DNA from: Candidatus Rhodoferax bjergmarkensis
Lineage (GTDB): Bacteria; Pseudomonadota; Gammaproteobacteria; Burkholderiales; Burkholderiaceae_C
DNA length: 64,000 nucleotides
Direction: 5' to 3'
Assembly: GCA_016708345.1 (NCBI GenBank)
Contig: JADJFX010000035.1
Coordinates: 186,001 to 250,000 of the forward strand
Made by a program: the position numbers and the translations under genes. The notes beneath the pieces are model-generated. The model saw only the letters and a program-made list of their open reading frames with translations. It did no database searches and was not told the origin of the DNA. Of the stretch, positions 45,621 through 57,250 are shown one piece after another; the stretch's first letter is position 1, and each line of letters starts with the position of its first letter.

Positions 45621-47540
45621 TCAAGCGGCCGTTGGCGCTGCGTCTGGCTTTACCGCCGATGAGCCGCCACCACTGCTGTCACTGCCGGTAGATGGCACGC
45701 GAGGTGTCCAGTCTTTCGGCGGACGCGGCTCTTTGCCGGCCATGATGTCTTCCAACTGGTCGCTGTCGATGGTTTCCCACTCCAGCAAGGCTTTGGCCAT
45801 GGCATGCATTTTGTCGCTGTTTTCTTCAATCAGTTTGCGCGCCAATGAGTACTGCTGGTCGATGATGCGGCGCACTTCGGAATCCACCTTTTGCATGGTC
45901 TGCTCGCTCATATTGGTGGTCTTGGTCACCGAGCGCCCCAAAAACACTTCACCTTCATTTTCCGCGTAAACCATGGGGCCCAGGGCGTCGGTCATGCCAT
46001 AACGGGTGACCATGTCACGCGCAATATGGGTGGCACGCTCAAAATCATTGCTGGCGCCGGTGGTCATCTGCTTCATGAACACCTCTTCAGCAATTCGACC
46101 ACCGAACAACATGCTGATCTGATTCAACATGTAATCGCTGTCGTAGCTGTAACGATCCTGGGCTGGCAGACTCATGGTCACCCCCAGCGCACGACCACGC
46201 GGAATGATGGTGACCTTGTGCACCGGATCACACTTGGGCAGCAATTTACCGATCAGGGCATGGCCTGACTCATGGTAAGCCGTGTTGCGACGCTCTTCTT
46301 CGGGCATGACCATGCTTTTGCGTTCCGGCCCCATCAAAATTTTGTCTTTGGCCTTTTCAAAGTCCTGCATTTCCACCGTGCGGGCGTTGCGCCGAGCGGC
46401 CATCAGGGCGGCTTCATTGCACAAGTTAGCCAGATCAGCACCCGACATGCCGGGCGTACCACGGGCAATGACTGCTGCATTGACATCCTGCCCCAACGGC
46501 ACCTTGCGCATGTGCACATTGAGAATCTGCTCGCGACCGCGAATATCGGGCAAGGTGACGTACACCTGACGGTCAAAACGACCAGGGCGCAACAGTGCGG
46601 CGTCCAGAATATCGGGGCGATTGGTGGCAGCCACCACAATCACGCCGACGTTGGTTTCAAAGCCATCCATCTCGACCAGCATCTGGTTCAGGGTTTGTTC
46701 GCGCTCGTCGTTACCCCCGCCCAAACCAGCGCCGCGCTGGCGGCCCACCGCATCAATCTCATCGATAAAGATGATGCAGGGCGCATTTTTCTTGGCGTTG
46801 TCAAACATGTCGCGTACACGGGAGGCCCCGACGCCGACAAACATTTCAACAAAATCAGAACCTGAAATGGAAAAGAACGGAACCTTGGCTTCACCCGCAA
46901 TCGACTTGGCCAGCAAGGTTTTACCGGTGCCCGGAGGGCCTACCAGCAACAAACCACGGGGAATACGGCCACCGAGCTTTTGAAACTTGGCCGGGTCTTT
47001 CAGGAAATCAACAACTTCCTTGACCTCTTCCTTGGCTTCATCGCAGCCAGCTACATCGGCAAAAGTGACTTGGTTGGTATTTTCATCCAGCAAGCGCGCC
47101 TTGCTTTTGCCAAAGCTGAAGGCACCGCCCTTGCCACCGCCCTGCATTTGACGCATGAAATAAACCCAGACGCCGATCAAGAGCAGCATGGGACCCCAAC
47201 TCACCAAAAGCGTCATCAGCAGAGAGCCTTCTTCGCGGGGTTTGACGTCAAATTTAACGCCATTGGCGATCAGGTCACCGACCAGACCGCGGTCCAGGTA
47301 GGTGGCGGTGGTTCTGACCTTGCGGTCGTCATTGGTCACCGCAATGATTTCAGTGCCGCCCTGACCTTCCTGAATGACAGCGCTTTTGATGCGCTTGCCA
47401 CGAACCTCTTCCAGAAAATCGGAATAGCCCACATACCCGGCGTTTGCGACGCCCCGCGTATCAAACTGTTTGAATACAGTGAAGAGCACAAGCGCAATCA
47501 CAAGCCAGACGGCAATTTTCGAGAACCACTGATTATTCAA
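45621..47540 (-). CDS. ftsH: ATP-dependent zinc metalloprotease FtsH
   Basis: 639-residue hexameric membrane protease that degrades unneeded membrane proteins and regulators such as LpxC. Two N-terminal membrane helices (IAVWLVIALVLFTVF and LLMTLLVSWGPMLLLIGVWVYF), AAA domain with Walker A GPPGTGKTLLAK and Walker B IIFIDEIDAVG, and the zinc motif HESGH. I chose the TTG at 47540, which gives the family N-terminus (M)NNQWFSK and has a GGAG ribosome site; an ATG 40 codons upstream would add a tail that does not look like FtsH. It follows rlmE, the usual order. LapB, its probable partner for LpxC control, is encoded in the same window. Confidence 0.96.
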   Translation of the reverse strand: MNNQWFSKIAVWLVIALVLFTVFKQFDTRGVANAGYVGYSDFLEEVRGKRIKSAVIQEGQGGTEIIAVTNDDRKVRTTATYLDRGLVGDLIANGVKFDVKPREEGSLLMTLLVSWGPMLLLIGVWVYFMRQMQGGGKGGAFSFGKSKARLLDENTNQVTFADVAGCDEAKEEVKEVVDFLKDPAKFQKLGGRIPRGLLLVGPPGTGKTLLAKSIAGEAKVPFFSISGSDFVEMFVGVGASRVRDMFDNAKKNAPCIIFIDEIDAVGRQRGAGLGGGNDEREQTLNQMLVEMDGFETNVGVIVVAATNRPDILDAALLRPGRFDRQVYVTLPDIRGREQILNVHMRKVPLGQDVNAAVIARGTPGMSGADLANLCNEAALMAARRNARTVEMQDFEKAKDKILMGPERKSMVMPEEERRNTAYHESGHALIGKLLPKCDPVHKVTIIPRGRALGVTMSLPAQDRYSYDSDYMLNQISMLFGGRIAEEVFMKQMTTGASNDFERATHIARDMVTRYGMTDALGPMVYAENEGEVFLGRSVTKTTNMSEQTMQKVDSEVRRIIDQQYSLARKLIEENSDKMHAMAKALLEWETIDSDQLEDIMAGKEPRPPKDWTPRVPSTGSDSSGGGSSAVKPDAAPTAA

Positions 47541-47662
47541 GCGAGGCTCCAATAGGGGCAGATAAGAAGACTGGATACATTTGAGCGCTATTTTAGGCGT
47601 TTCAAGGTGCGCAGGGTTTGATTTTCGAGCGATCGCACCTTTCGCAAGGAGGGAATCCACAA

Positions 47663-48331
47663 TTATTTCAAACCAATGCCAACCAAAAAGGTTTCTGATG
47701 ATTTGTCGCGAGATGCCTTGGGCTTGATCCGCTTGACCACTTGGAAGGCTCCTTTAAACCGGTTGAACAAATGTTCGTAGGCCCCGCCATGGAACACTTT
47801 GGCCACCAATGCGCCCTGCGGTTTCATGTAGTGCTGGGCAAAGTCAATGGCCAATTCGACCAAATTTTCCACCCGCGCCGCATCGCTTGAGGCAATGCCC
47901 GACAGGTTGGGCGCCATGTCGGACACCACCACATCGGCCAGCTGGCCCTGCATTTCTTGCGCCAGGCGTTGCAGGACTTCCGGCTCCCTGAAATCGCCCA
48001 GCAGAAAGGACACCCCTTCCACTGGCTCCATAGGCAAAATATCCAAAGCAATGATGGTGCCGTTCAACTGACCGACCGCTGCGCCGCCACTCAAAGCCGT
48101 TTTTGGCGACATTTTTCTCCGCACGTACTGACTCCAAGCCCCTGGGGTCGAACCCAGATCCACCACCAGCTGGCCCGGTTTGATGAGACCCAGCGTTTCA
48201 TCGATTTCCTTGAGCTTGTAAGCGGCGCGCGCGCGGTAGCCCTCCAGCTTGGCTTGCCTGACGTAAGGGTCATTGACGTGTTCATTGATCCACGCCCGAT
48301 TGACCTTGCTGCTTTTGGCTTTTTCTTTCAT
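47663..48331 (-). CDS. rlmE: 23S rRNA 2'-O-methyltransferase RlmE (FtsJ)
   Basis: 222-residue SAM-dependent methylase of U2552 in the 23S rRNA A loop. SAM motif DLGSTPGAWSQYV and the K-D-K-E catalytic tetrad (AYKLKE, SDMAPN, VAKVF, SETF) are visible. A segment of about 20 residues after RRKMSPKTALSGG is longer than in E. coli. The start ATG is 28 bases from the divergent yhbY start, so both share a small promoter region. Confidence 0.95.
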   Translation of the reverse strand: MKEKAKSSKVNRAWINEHVNDPYVRQAKLEGYRARAAYKLKEIDETLGLIKPGQLVVDLGSTPGAWSQYVRRKMSPKTALSGGAAVGQLNGTIIALDILPMEPVEGVSFLLGDFREPEVLQRLAQEMQGQLADVVVSDMAPNLSGIASSDAARVENLVELAIDFAQHYMKPQGALVAKVFHGGAYEHLFNRFKGAFQVVKRIKPKASRDKSSETFLVGIGLK

Positions 48332-48359
48332 TTTCACCTTCGTGACCGATAATACCGAC

Positions 48360-48836
48360 ATGCCCCAAATCCAACTTACCCCTGCCCAACGCAAAGAACA
48401 CCGCGCCCAAGCGCATCACCTCAATCCCGTGGTGATGATTGGCGGCGACGGGCTGACCGACGCCGTCAAAAAAGAAGCTGACGCTGCCTTGAACGCCCAT
48501 GGTCTGATCAAAATTCGCGTTTTTTCAGATGACCGCGTAGCGCGTGAAGCCATGTTTCAAACCCTGGCCACTGAACTCAATGCCGCACCCATTCAGCACA
48601 TTGGCAAACTCTTGGTCCTTTGGCGTCCCATGCCAGAGCGCGAAAAGACCGTGGACGAAGACCGCATGCGCGGCCCACGCGACTTCAAAGTGCTTAAGTA
48701 CAGCAAATTAAGCGGACAAAAACCCGAAATAAAAACTTTGCGAGTGCTGGGTAACCAGCGTCTCACGGCAGGTGGCCAGGTCAAACGCGCCAAGAAGCCC
48801 AGGCAAATCAGTGTCAAAAAACGCAGTCAAACCTGA
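48360..48836 (+). CDS. yhbY: YhbY-type RNA-binding protein (CRM domain)
   Basis: 158 residues. Residues 1-95 form a CRS1-YhbY (CRM) domain (RKEHRAQAHHLNPVVMIGGD and GLIKIRVFSDDR), a fold that binds pre-50S ribosomal particles. The last 60 residues form a basic tail (KRAKKPRQISVKKRSQT) not found in E. coli YhbY (97 residues). Divergent from rlmE, as in many proteobacteria. Confidence 0.92.
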   Translation: MPQIQLTPAQRKEHRAQAHHLNPVVMIGGDGLTDAVKKEADAALNAHGLIKIRVFSDDRVAREAMFQTLATELNAAPIQHIGKLLVLWRPMPEREKTVDEDRMRGPRDFKVLKYSKLSGQKPEIKTLRVLGNQRLTAGGQVKRAKKPRQISVKKRSQT

Positions 48837-48904
48837 AAACACCCTGCCCCGCGGGATGCCTGCAAGCAGCACCCGCAGGATTGACACCTCCAACGACTGA
48901 CGCG

Positions 48905-49315
48905 CTACTGGCGCGATGGCGTCAGCTTCCAGAATGTCACTCCAGCACAAAGCCACTGCAACACGTACATCGCCACGCCCACACCATGCCACAAACGCAT
49001 GTTCTCCCGCATCAAAATTCGGGGTGTTACGGCAAACTCTGACAACAGCGCCAGCAACATCCCGCCCACTATAAAAACAATAGCTGTCTGCGCAATAGAT
49101 ACCTGCGCTGCAGCCCAATTTGATCTAAAAAACATCAAGAGCATGAGCGCACACAGACTGGAAACCCAAGTTTGCGCCGTGAAGAGTTTGGCCGCTACTG
49201 CGCCAGCCATGGCCGGTGTTGGCAAATGCGAAAACAGCATCGGCACGACGAAAAACCCGACCACGCCGAGGCTACACCACCATACGGCAGCCACCCAAAC
49301 CGGCAAGCGTGCCAT
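48905..49315 (-). CDS. DUF4149-type membrane protein
   Basis: 136 residues, four helices. N-terminus (MARLPVWVAAVWWCSLGVVGFFVVPMLF) and the FxxLPTPAMAGAVAAKLF block fit the DUF4149 family; function unknown. The start at 49315 overlaps no gene; a start at 49339 would overlap greA. Residues 67-83 (WAAAQVSIAQTAIVFIV) are encoded by a family A repeat. The third helix is formed by this segment. Confidence 0.75.
   Translation of the reverse strand: MARLPVWVAAVWWCSLGVVGFFVVPMLFSHLPTPAMAGAVAAKLFTAQTWVSSLCALMLLMFFRSNWAAAQVSIAQTAIVFIVGGMLLALLSEFAVTPRILMRENMRLWHGVGVAMYVLQWLCAGVTFWKLTPSRQ
49067..49117 (+). repeat. Repeat family A, copy 7 (inside DUF4149 gene, antisense)
   Basis: Plus strand: CACTATAAAAACAATAGC, then TGTCTGCGCAATAG, then CTGCGCTGCAGCCC. 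The minus-strand gene reads it in frame as 17 residues that form a membrane-helix segment. Confidence 0.7.
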
Positions 49316-49319
49316 CACC

Positions 49320-49796
49320 TTAAACGTAGCTGACTTCAACCACTTCGTAGTGTTTGATGCCGCCCGGTGCCTGCACTTCGGCGCTATCGCCCTCTGATTT
49401 TCCGATCAAGGCCCGGGCAATCGGGCTGCTGATGTTGACCAAACCCAGCTTGATGTCGGCCTCGTCTTCACCCACGATCTGGTAGGTGACCTGGCTGCCG
49501 GTGTCTTCGTCCTCGAGCTTGACAGTAGAGCCGAACACAACACGGCCTTCGGCATCGAGCTCGGCCGGATTGATGATCTGGCAAACCGACAATTTGCCTT
49601 CAATTTCCTGGATGCGCCCTTCAATGAAGCCTTGCCGCTCCTTGGCAGCGTCGTAGTCGGCGTTTTCACTGAGATCGCCTTGCGCGCGCGCTTCTGCGAT
49701 GGCTTGAATCACCGCAGGGCGCTCGATCGTCTTCAGTTTTTGCAGCTCGGACTTGAGCAATTCGGAACCGCGTTTGGTAATGGGATAAGTTGCCAT
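49320..49796 (-). CDS. greA: Transcription elongation factor GreA
   Basis: 158 residues. Binds the RNA polymerase secondary channel and stimulates cleavage of backtracked RNA. An N-terminal coiled coil with the acidic tip LSENADYDAAKERQ and a C-terminal FKBP-like domain (EDEADIKLGLVNISSPIARALIGK). ATG 49796 gives the usual MATYPITKRG start; the longer in-frame version would read the intergenic hairpin. carB lies upstream behind a terminator. Confidence 0.97.
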   Translation of the reverse strand: MATYPITKRGSELLKSELQKLKTIERPAVIQAIAEARAQGDLSENADYDAAKERQGFIEGRIQEIEGKLSVCQIINPAELDAEGRVVFGSTVKLEDEDTGSQVTYQIVGEDEADIKLGLVNISSPIARALIGKSEGDSAEVQAPGGIKHYEVVEVSYV

Positions 49797-49827
49797 GATG
49801 TTTTTTGGGATTACGGACTCAAAATGC

Positions 49828-49863
49828 AAGGACAGTGCAACGCTCGCGCACTGCACTGTCCTT
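49828..49863 (-). terminator. Hairpin between carB and greA
   Basis: Perfect 12-bp stem (AAGGACAGTGCA at 49828-49839 with TGCACTGTCCTT at 49852-49863) and a 12-base loop. On the minus strand it is followed by TTGCATTTTG, so it may terminate carAB or act as an attenuator for greA. Confidence 0.65.
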
Positions 49864-49900
49864 TCTTATGACCCGGATTATGCCAATATAAGTTGTCGAT

Positions 49901-53176
<3,276 letters not shown>

Positions 53177-53179
53177 TTT

Positions 53180-53258
53180 TGCTCCCGAAGGACCGCTCCG
53201 AGGGAGCAAACGCCCCCTGGGGGGGCAGTGAAACGGCATAGCCGTGAACGTGGGGGCT
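53180..53258 (-). repeat. Repeat B, second copy (between carA and carB)
   Basis: On the minus strand begins GCCCCCACGTTCACGG, has the centre CACTGCCCCCCCAGGGGGC, and continues to GGAGCGGTCCTTCGGGAGC. Related in order and spacing to the element in aroA. It fills almost the entire space between the carA stop and the carB ribosome site. Confidence 0.65.
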
Positions 53259-54436
53259 CATTGTTTGTTCTCCTGACTCATCTCCATCAATCCAATAAAG
53301 CGGTCAAACAAATAGGCAATATCGTGCGGGCCAGGCGAGGCCTCCGGGTGGCCCTGAAAGCAAAACGCCGGTTTGTCGGTGCGCTCCAGACCTTGCAGGG
53401 TGTTGTCAAACAAGCTGATGTGGGTGGCGCGCAGATTGGCGGGCAGGGATTTTTCATCCACCGCAAAACCGTGGTTCTGGCTGGTGATGGATACACGGCC
53501 ATTGTCAAGGTCTTTGACCGGATGGTTGGCTCCGTGATGGCCAAACTTCATCTTGAAGGTCTTGGCACCTGAGGCCAGCGCCATGATTTGATGGCCCAGA
53601 CAAATGCCAAACGTGGGAATGCCGGTTTCAAGCAGTTCGCGTACAGCCGCAATGGCGTAATCGCAAGGCTGGGGATCACCCGGTCCGTTAGACAGGAAGA
53701 TGCCATCGGGCTTGTGTTTGAGCACCTCTGAAGCTGGCGTTTGCGCAGGCACCACGGTGACCTTGCAGCCCCGCTGCGCCAACATGCGCAAGATGTTTTT
53801 CTTGACGCCGAAGTCATAGGCCACCACATGAAAGCGCGGTGCGGCTTGCTGGCCGTAGCCGGTGCCCAGCGACCACTCCGATTCAGTCCACGCATAAGAC
53901 TGGCTGCAGGACACAACTTTCGCCAGATCCAGCCCCGACATGGAAGGCGCAGCCTTGGCTGCTGCCACCGCTTTTTCCACCGCCGCACTGGTCACCATCT
54001 CACCAAGAGCCAAGGCCAGAATGCAACCATTTTGGGCACCCTGGGTGCGCAACTGGCGGGTCAACTGGCGGGTATCGATGTTGGCTATCGCCACCGTGCC
54101 CTCAAGCTTCAGGTACTCGCTGAGCGTCTGGGTTTGGCGAAAGTTGGAGGCGATCAGCGGCAAATCCCTGATGATCAGGCCTGCTGCATGGACTTTGCCG
54201 GACTCGACATCTTCGGGATTGACGCCATAGTTACCGATATGAGGGTAGGTCAGCGTGACGATTTGCTGGCAGTAGCTCGGGTCTGTGAGGATTTCCTGGT
54301 AGCCGGTCATGGAGGTGTTGAACACGACCTCGCCGACCGTGGAGCCGGTGGCTCCGATGGAATTGCCAATATAGACCGTGCCGTCTGCGAGCGCCAGAAT
54401 GGCGGGGGGGGTGGTTCCCTTTAAAGACAAAAGCAC
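53258..54436 (-). CDS. carA: Carbamoyl-phosphate synthase, small subunit
   Basis: 392-residue glutamine amidotransferase that supplies ammonia to CarB. N-terminal LALADGTVYIGNSIGATG, and a class I amidotransferase domain with the catalytic Cys in FGICLGHQIMALAS and the His/Glu pair in GHPEASPG. The GTG at 54436 is preferred (family-like N-terminus VLLSLKGTTPPA); an ATG 15 codons upstream is an alternative. carB follows after a repeat-filled gap. Confidence 0.96.
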   Translation of the reverse strand: MLLSLKGTTPPAILALADGTVYIGNSIGATGSTVGEVVFNTSMTGYQEILTDPSYCQQIVTLTYPHIGNYGVNPEDVESGKVHAAGLIIRDLPLIASNFRQTQTLSEYLKLEGTVAIANIDTRQLTRQLRTQGAQNGCILALALGEMVTSAAVEKAVAAAKAAPSMSGLDLAKVVSCSQSYAWTESEWSLGTGYGQQAAPRFHVVAYDFGVKKNILRMLAQRGCKVTVVPAQTPASEVLKHKPDGIFLSNGPGDPQPCDYAIAAVRELLETGIPTFGICLGHQIMALASGAKTFKMKFGHHGANHPVKDLDNGRVSITSQNHGFAVDEKSLPANLRATHISLFDNTLQGLERTDKPAFCFQGHPEASPGPHDIAYLFDRFIGLMEMSQENKQ

Positions 54437-54646
54437 TGGGTTCTCCGGATGGGGTTTTCGGGTACGCCCAAACGCGCTCAAGAATCAACTCTTGGCTTGC
54501 TACTGAAGGGGATTGGCTTGAGAAGGCTCTAGGCGTACAGGATGCGGTAAAGCCTCTCATTATAGCCGAGGGTGGGGTCTGCTTCGACCTCGTACTCAGG
54601 TCAGCCCAGTGCTCAAATGGACTGTGCCGTACCAATTTGGGTGAAA
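54437..54646 (-). other. carA upstream region
   Basis: Two hundred bases between carA and the RNA methyltransferase, all genes on the minus strand. An attenuator or an arginine/pyrimidine-responsive promoter would be expected, but I can point to no clear hairpin or operator. Confidence 0.25.
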
Positions 54647-55441
54647 CTAGCCTTCAAAAGCCGCCGTGGCGCAGGCATGCAGGCAAACCGCCGCCGCCGC
54701 CGCCACATTGAGCGACTCTTCGCCACCCGGCTGGGCAATGCGCACGTGCAAGGTTGCCAACGCCTCCAGGTCGCTGCTCACGCCCTGCCCTTCATGCCCA
54801 AGCGCCCATGCACAGGGCATGGGAATCTCTTTATTTTGTAGCATTTGATGCAAGAACGCCCCCCGGTGCGAGCTGGTCACCACCATCGGCAGCGCCAGTG
54901 CGGTCAGATCGGCTAGCCCCACACCCTCCACCATCTGCAGGCCCCAGTGGGCGCCCATGCCCGCACGCAGCACTTTGGGACTCCATAGCGCGGCAGTGCC
55001 CTGCAGGGCAATGATTTGCTTGAAACCAAAAGCACTGGCGCTGCGCAAAATGGAGCCAACGTTGCCCGCGTCCTGCACCCGGTCCAAAATGACCGAGGCC
55101 ATTTGGGCCTGCACTCCCATCGCTACAGGCAGATCAAACACAAATCCCATGCTGGCGGGGGACTCCAGACCGCTGATACCGGCAAACAACGGGTCCGGTA
55201 TTACTATTGTTTTGATAGCTGCTTGCGCATATTCCACGAGCGCTACAGGCCATAATGACTCTGAAAATACAGCAATGCTTGGTTTCACCCCGCGCGACAG
55301 GGCCGCCCGGCACAGGTGATCGCCCTCCACCCAAAAGCGCCCTTGCTTACGGTAAGCCGTGTTCTCTTGCGACAAACGGCGCAGGTCTTTCAAAAAAGCG
55401 TTATCGCGTGATGTGATGTGCTGAACTTGCGGTGCGCTCAT
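54647..55441 (-). CDS. SpoU/TrmH-family RNA 2'-O-methyltransferase
   Basis: 264-residue SPOUT methylase. Motif 1 DRVQDAGNVGSILRSASAFG, motif 2 LGHEGQGVSSD, motif 3 PGGEESLNVAAAAAVCL, and an N-terminal RNA-binding domain with DLRRLSQENTAYRKQGRFWVEGD. The substrate may be rRNA or tRNA; the TrmH and RlmB groups cannot be separated with certainty. Residues 64-80 (WPVALVEYAQAAIKTIV) are encoded by a family A repeat. Overlaps rnhB by four bases. Confidence 0.93.
   Translation of the reverse strand: MSAPQVQHITSRDNAFLKDLRRLSQENTAYRKQGRFWVEGDHLCRAALSRGVKPSIAVFSESLWPVALVEYAQAAIKTIVIPDPLFAGISGLESPASMGFVFDLPVAMGVQAQMASVILDRVQDAGNVGSILRSASAFGFKQIIALQGTAALWSPKVLRAGMGAHWGLQMVEGVGLADLTALALPMVVTSSHRGAFLHQMLQNKEIPMPCAWALGHEGQGVSSDLEALATLHVRIAQPGGEESLNVAAAAAVCLHACATAAFEG
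55202..55252 (+). repeat. Repeat family A, copy 8 (inside methyltransferase gene, antisense)
   Basis: Plus strand: ACTATTGTTTTGATAGC, then TGCTTGCGCATAT, then GAGCGCTACAGGCC. Read on the minus strand as 17 codons in the same frame as copies 7 and 9. Confidence 0.75.
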
Positions 55442-56070
55442 TTGAGCACCTCGGCCACCGGGCGAAAGGTTTTGCGGTGCTCAGGGCAGGCGCCATGCTC
55501 CGCCAAAGCCGCCAGATGGGCGGCCGTGCCATAACCTTTGTGCCTGGCAAAACCGTACTGGGGGAACTGCAGGTCGTACTCGGCACACCAGCGGTCACGG
55601 CTGACTTTGGCCAGAATCGACGCGGCGGAAATGGCTGGCACCAAAGAATCACCTTTTACGATGGCCTTGGCCTGCATGGTCAGCGCAGGCAGCCGATTGC
55701 CGTCCACCAGCACCAGCTTGGGCGGCAGTCGCAAGCCATCGACCGCCCGCCGCATGGCAAGCAAGGTGGCCTGCAAGATGTTGAGTTGATCAATTTCTTC
55801 CACACTGGCCTGGGCCACAGAGCAGCACAAGGCCTTGGCGCGAATTTCATCAAACAGCTTTTCTCTTTGCTTGGCCGTGAGCTTTTTCGAATCGGCCAGA
55901 CCTTTGATGGGTTGGCGATCGTCCAGGATCACGGCGGCCGCCATCACGGGGCCGGCCAAAGGGCCACGCCCGGCTTCGTCCACACCGGCCATCAAACCTG
56001 AAATACTCCAATTCAATTCGACTGGCAGGCGGGCGGCTGGTTTAGCCTTGGAGGACTTGCTGGATCGCAT
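55438..56070 (-). CDS. rnhB: Ribonuclease HII
   Basis: 210 residues. Cuts RNA in RNA-DNA hybrids and single ribonucleotides in DNA. Catalytic Asp-Glu in GVDEAGRGPLAGPV, and the pattern DSKKLTAKQREKLF. The first 25 residues form a basic leader; the start at 56070 overlaps lpxB by 29 bases, and a later ATG at 55992 would give the classical short start. Order lpxB-rnhB is standard in proteobacteria. Confidence 0.94.
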   Translation of the reverse strand: MRSSKSSKAKPAARLPVELNWSISGLMAGVDEAGRGPLAGPVMAAAVILDDRQPIKGLADSKKLTAKQREKLFDEIRAKALCCSVAQASVEEIDQLNILQATLLAMRRAVDGLRLPPKLVLVDGNRLPALTMQAKAIVKGDSLVPAISAASILAKVSRDRWCAEYDLQFPQYGFARHKGYGTAAHLAALAEHGACPEHRKTFRPVAEVLK

Positions 56071-57244
56071 GGGCGGCTATTCGAGGGGTATCGCGCTGCA
56101 ACTCGGTGTGCAGCGCGGTGAATTTTTGTTGCAAAGCGGCTATTTTCGCAGGCGTGTCGCCATCAAGCCTCAACCAGTTCAGCACGGCGTCGGCCAAGGC
56201 TTGCGCCGTAGCTTCGTCTTGCAGCAGCTCGGGCACCACAAAATCACGGCACAGGATGTTGGGCAAGCCCACCCAAGGCTGCAGCTTTTTGCGCCGCATG
56301 AGTTGCCAGGAAAGCCAGCTCATGTGGTAGGCAATCACCATCGGCCGCTTGAACAGGGCCGCCTCCAGGGTGGCCGTGCCGCTGGCAATCAGGGTGACAT
56401 CGCAGGCCGCCAGCACCTCATGGGACTGACCCGGAACGATCTGAAGATACGCGCCGACACCACTGGCGTAAGCCGCCGCCTCAATCTCTATCCGCAGGGA
56501 TGGCACTGCGGGTACTATAAATTTAATAGCTGGTTGCGCACGTCTTATAAGCGCTGCAGCCTGAAAGAACCTCAATGCAAGGTGTTTGATTTCAGACTTC
56601 CGGCTGCCAGGCAGAATCGCCACCACGCGGTCACTGCCTTGCAGGCCCAACTTTGCCCGCGCGCTCGCCCGGTCTGGAACCAAAGGAATCACGTTGGCCA
56701 GCGGATGCCCCACATAGGTGGCGGCAATGCCGTGCTGCGCCAGCAAGGCTGGTTCGAACGGGAAGATGCACAGCACATGGTCAACGCTGCGACGGATTTT
56801 TTCGACCCGCTCAGGTCGCCAAGCCCAAATGGAGGGCGACACAAAATGCACGGTCTTGATGCCTTGGGCCTTCAAAGCCGCTTCCAGATCGAGGTTGAAA
56901 TCAGGCGCATCGACACCGATGAAAATTCCGGGGTGCTGGTCCAGCAAACGGGCCTTGAGCTGGTTGCGAATACCCAGTATTTCGCGGTAGCGGCGCAGCA
57001 ACTCCCAGCTAAAACCGTGGACCGCCAATTTTTCACTCGGCCACCAGGCTTCAAAGCCCCGGCCGTGCATCTGCGGGCCACCAATGCCGACCGCCTTCAA
57101 GGTGGGCCAGCGCTCCTTGAGGCCATCGAGCAGCAAACCGGCCAGCAAATCGCCCGAGGCCTCGCCCGCCACCATCGCCAAGCGCAAGCGCCGTGCGTCA
57201 TCCAGCACTGAAAAAGTAGGTGCCGAGTCGGCAATTCCCGTCAT
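56042..57244 (-). CDS. lpxB: Lipid A disaccharide synthase
   Basis: 400-residue GT-B glycosyltransferase that joins two diacylglucosamine units in lipid A synthesis on the inner membrane. N-terminal GEASGDLLAGLLLDGL, and C-terminal SGTATLEAALFKRPMVIAY and PNILCRDFVVPELLQ motifs. Residues 228-244 (QAAALIRRAQPAIKFIV) are encoded by a family A repeat. They align with the native helix-strand FLKTAQLLRQTYPDLEIVV of E. coli LpxB without an obvious gap, so the repeat has taken the place of native residues or has co-evolved with them. Confidence 0.97.
   Translation of the reverse strand: MTGIADSAPTFSVLDDARRLRLAMVAGEASGDLLAGLLLDGLKERWPTLKAVGIGGPQMHGRGFEAWWPSEKLAVHGFSWELLRRYREILGIRNQLKARLLDQHPGIFIGVDAPDFNLDLEAALKAQGIKTVHFVSPSIWAWRPERVEKIRRSVDHVLCIFPFEPALLAQHGIAATYVGHPLANVIPLVPDRASARAKLGLQGSDRVVAILPGSRKSEIKHLALRFFQAAALIRRAQPAIKFIVPAVPSLRIEIEAAAYASGVGAYLQIVPGQSHEVLAACDVTLIASGTATLEAALFKRPMVIAYHMSWLSWQLMRRKKLQPWVGLPNILCRDFVVPELLQDEATAQALADAVLNWLRLDGDTPAKIAALQQKFTALHTELQRDTPRIAAHAIQQVLQG
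56513..56563 (+). repeat. Repeat family A, copy 9 (inside lpxB, antisense)
   Basis: Plus strand: ACTATAAATTTAATAGC, then TGGTTGCGCACGTC, then AAGCGCTGCAGCC. Read by lpxB on the minus strand as 17 codons. Confidence 0.75.
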
Positions 57245-57250
57245 GCGAAC

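Noticed and set aside
49828..49863. Perfect 12-bp hairpin considered as a mobile element end
   Set aside because: Single copy and placed between two genes on one strand; a terminator or attenuator is simpler.
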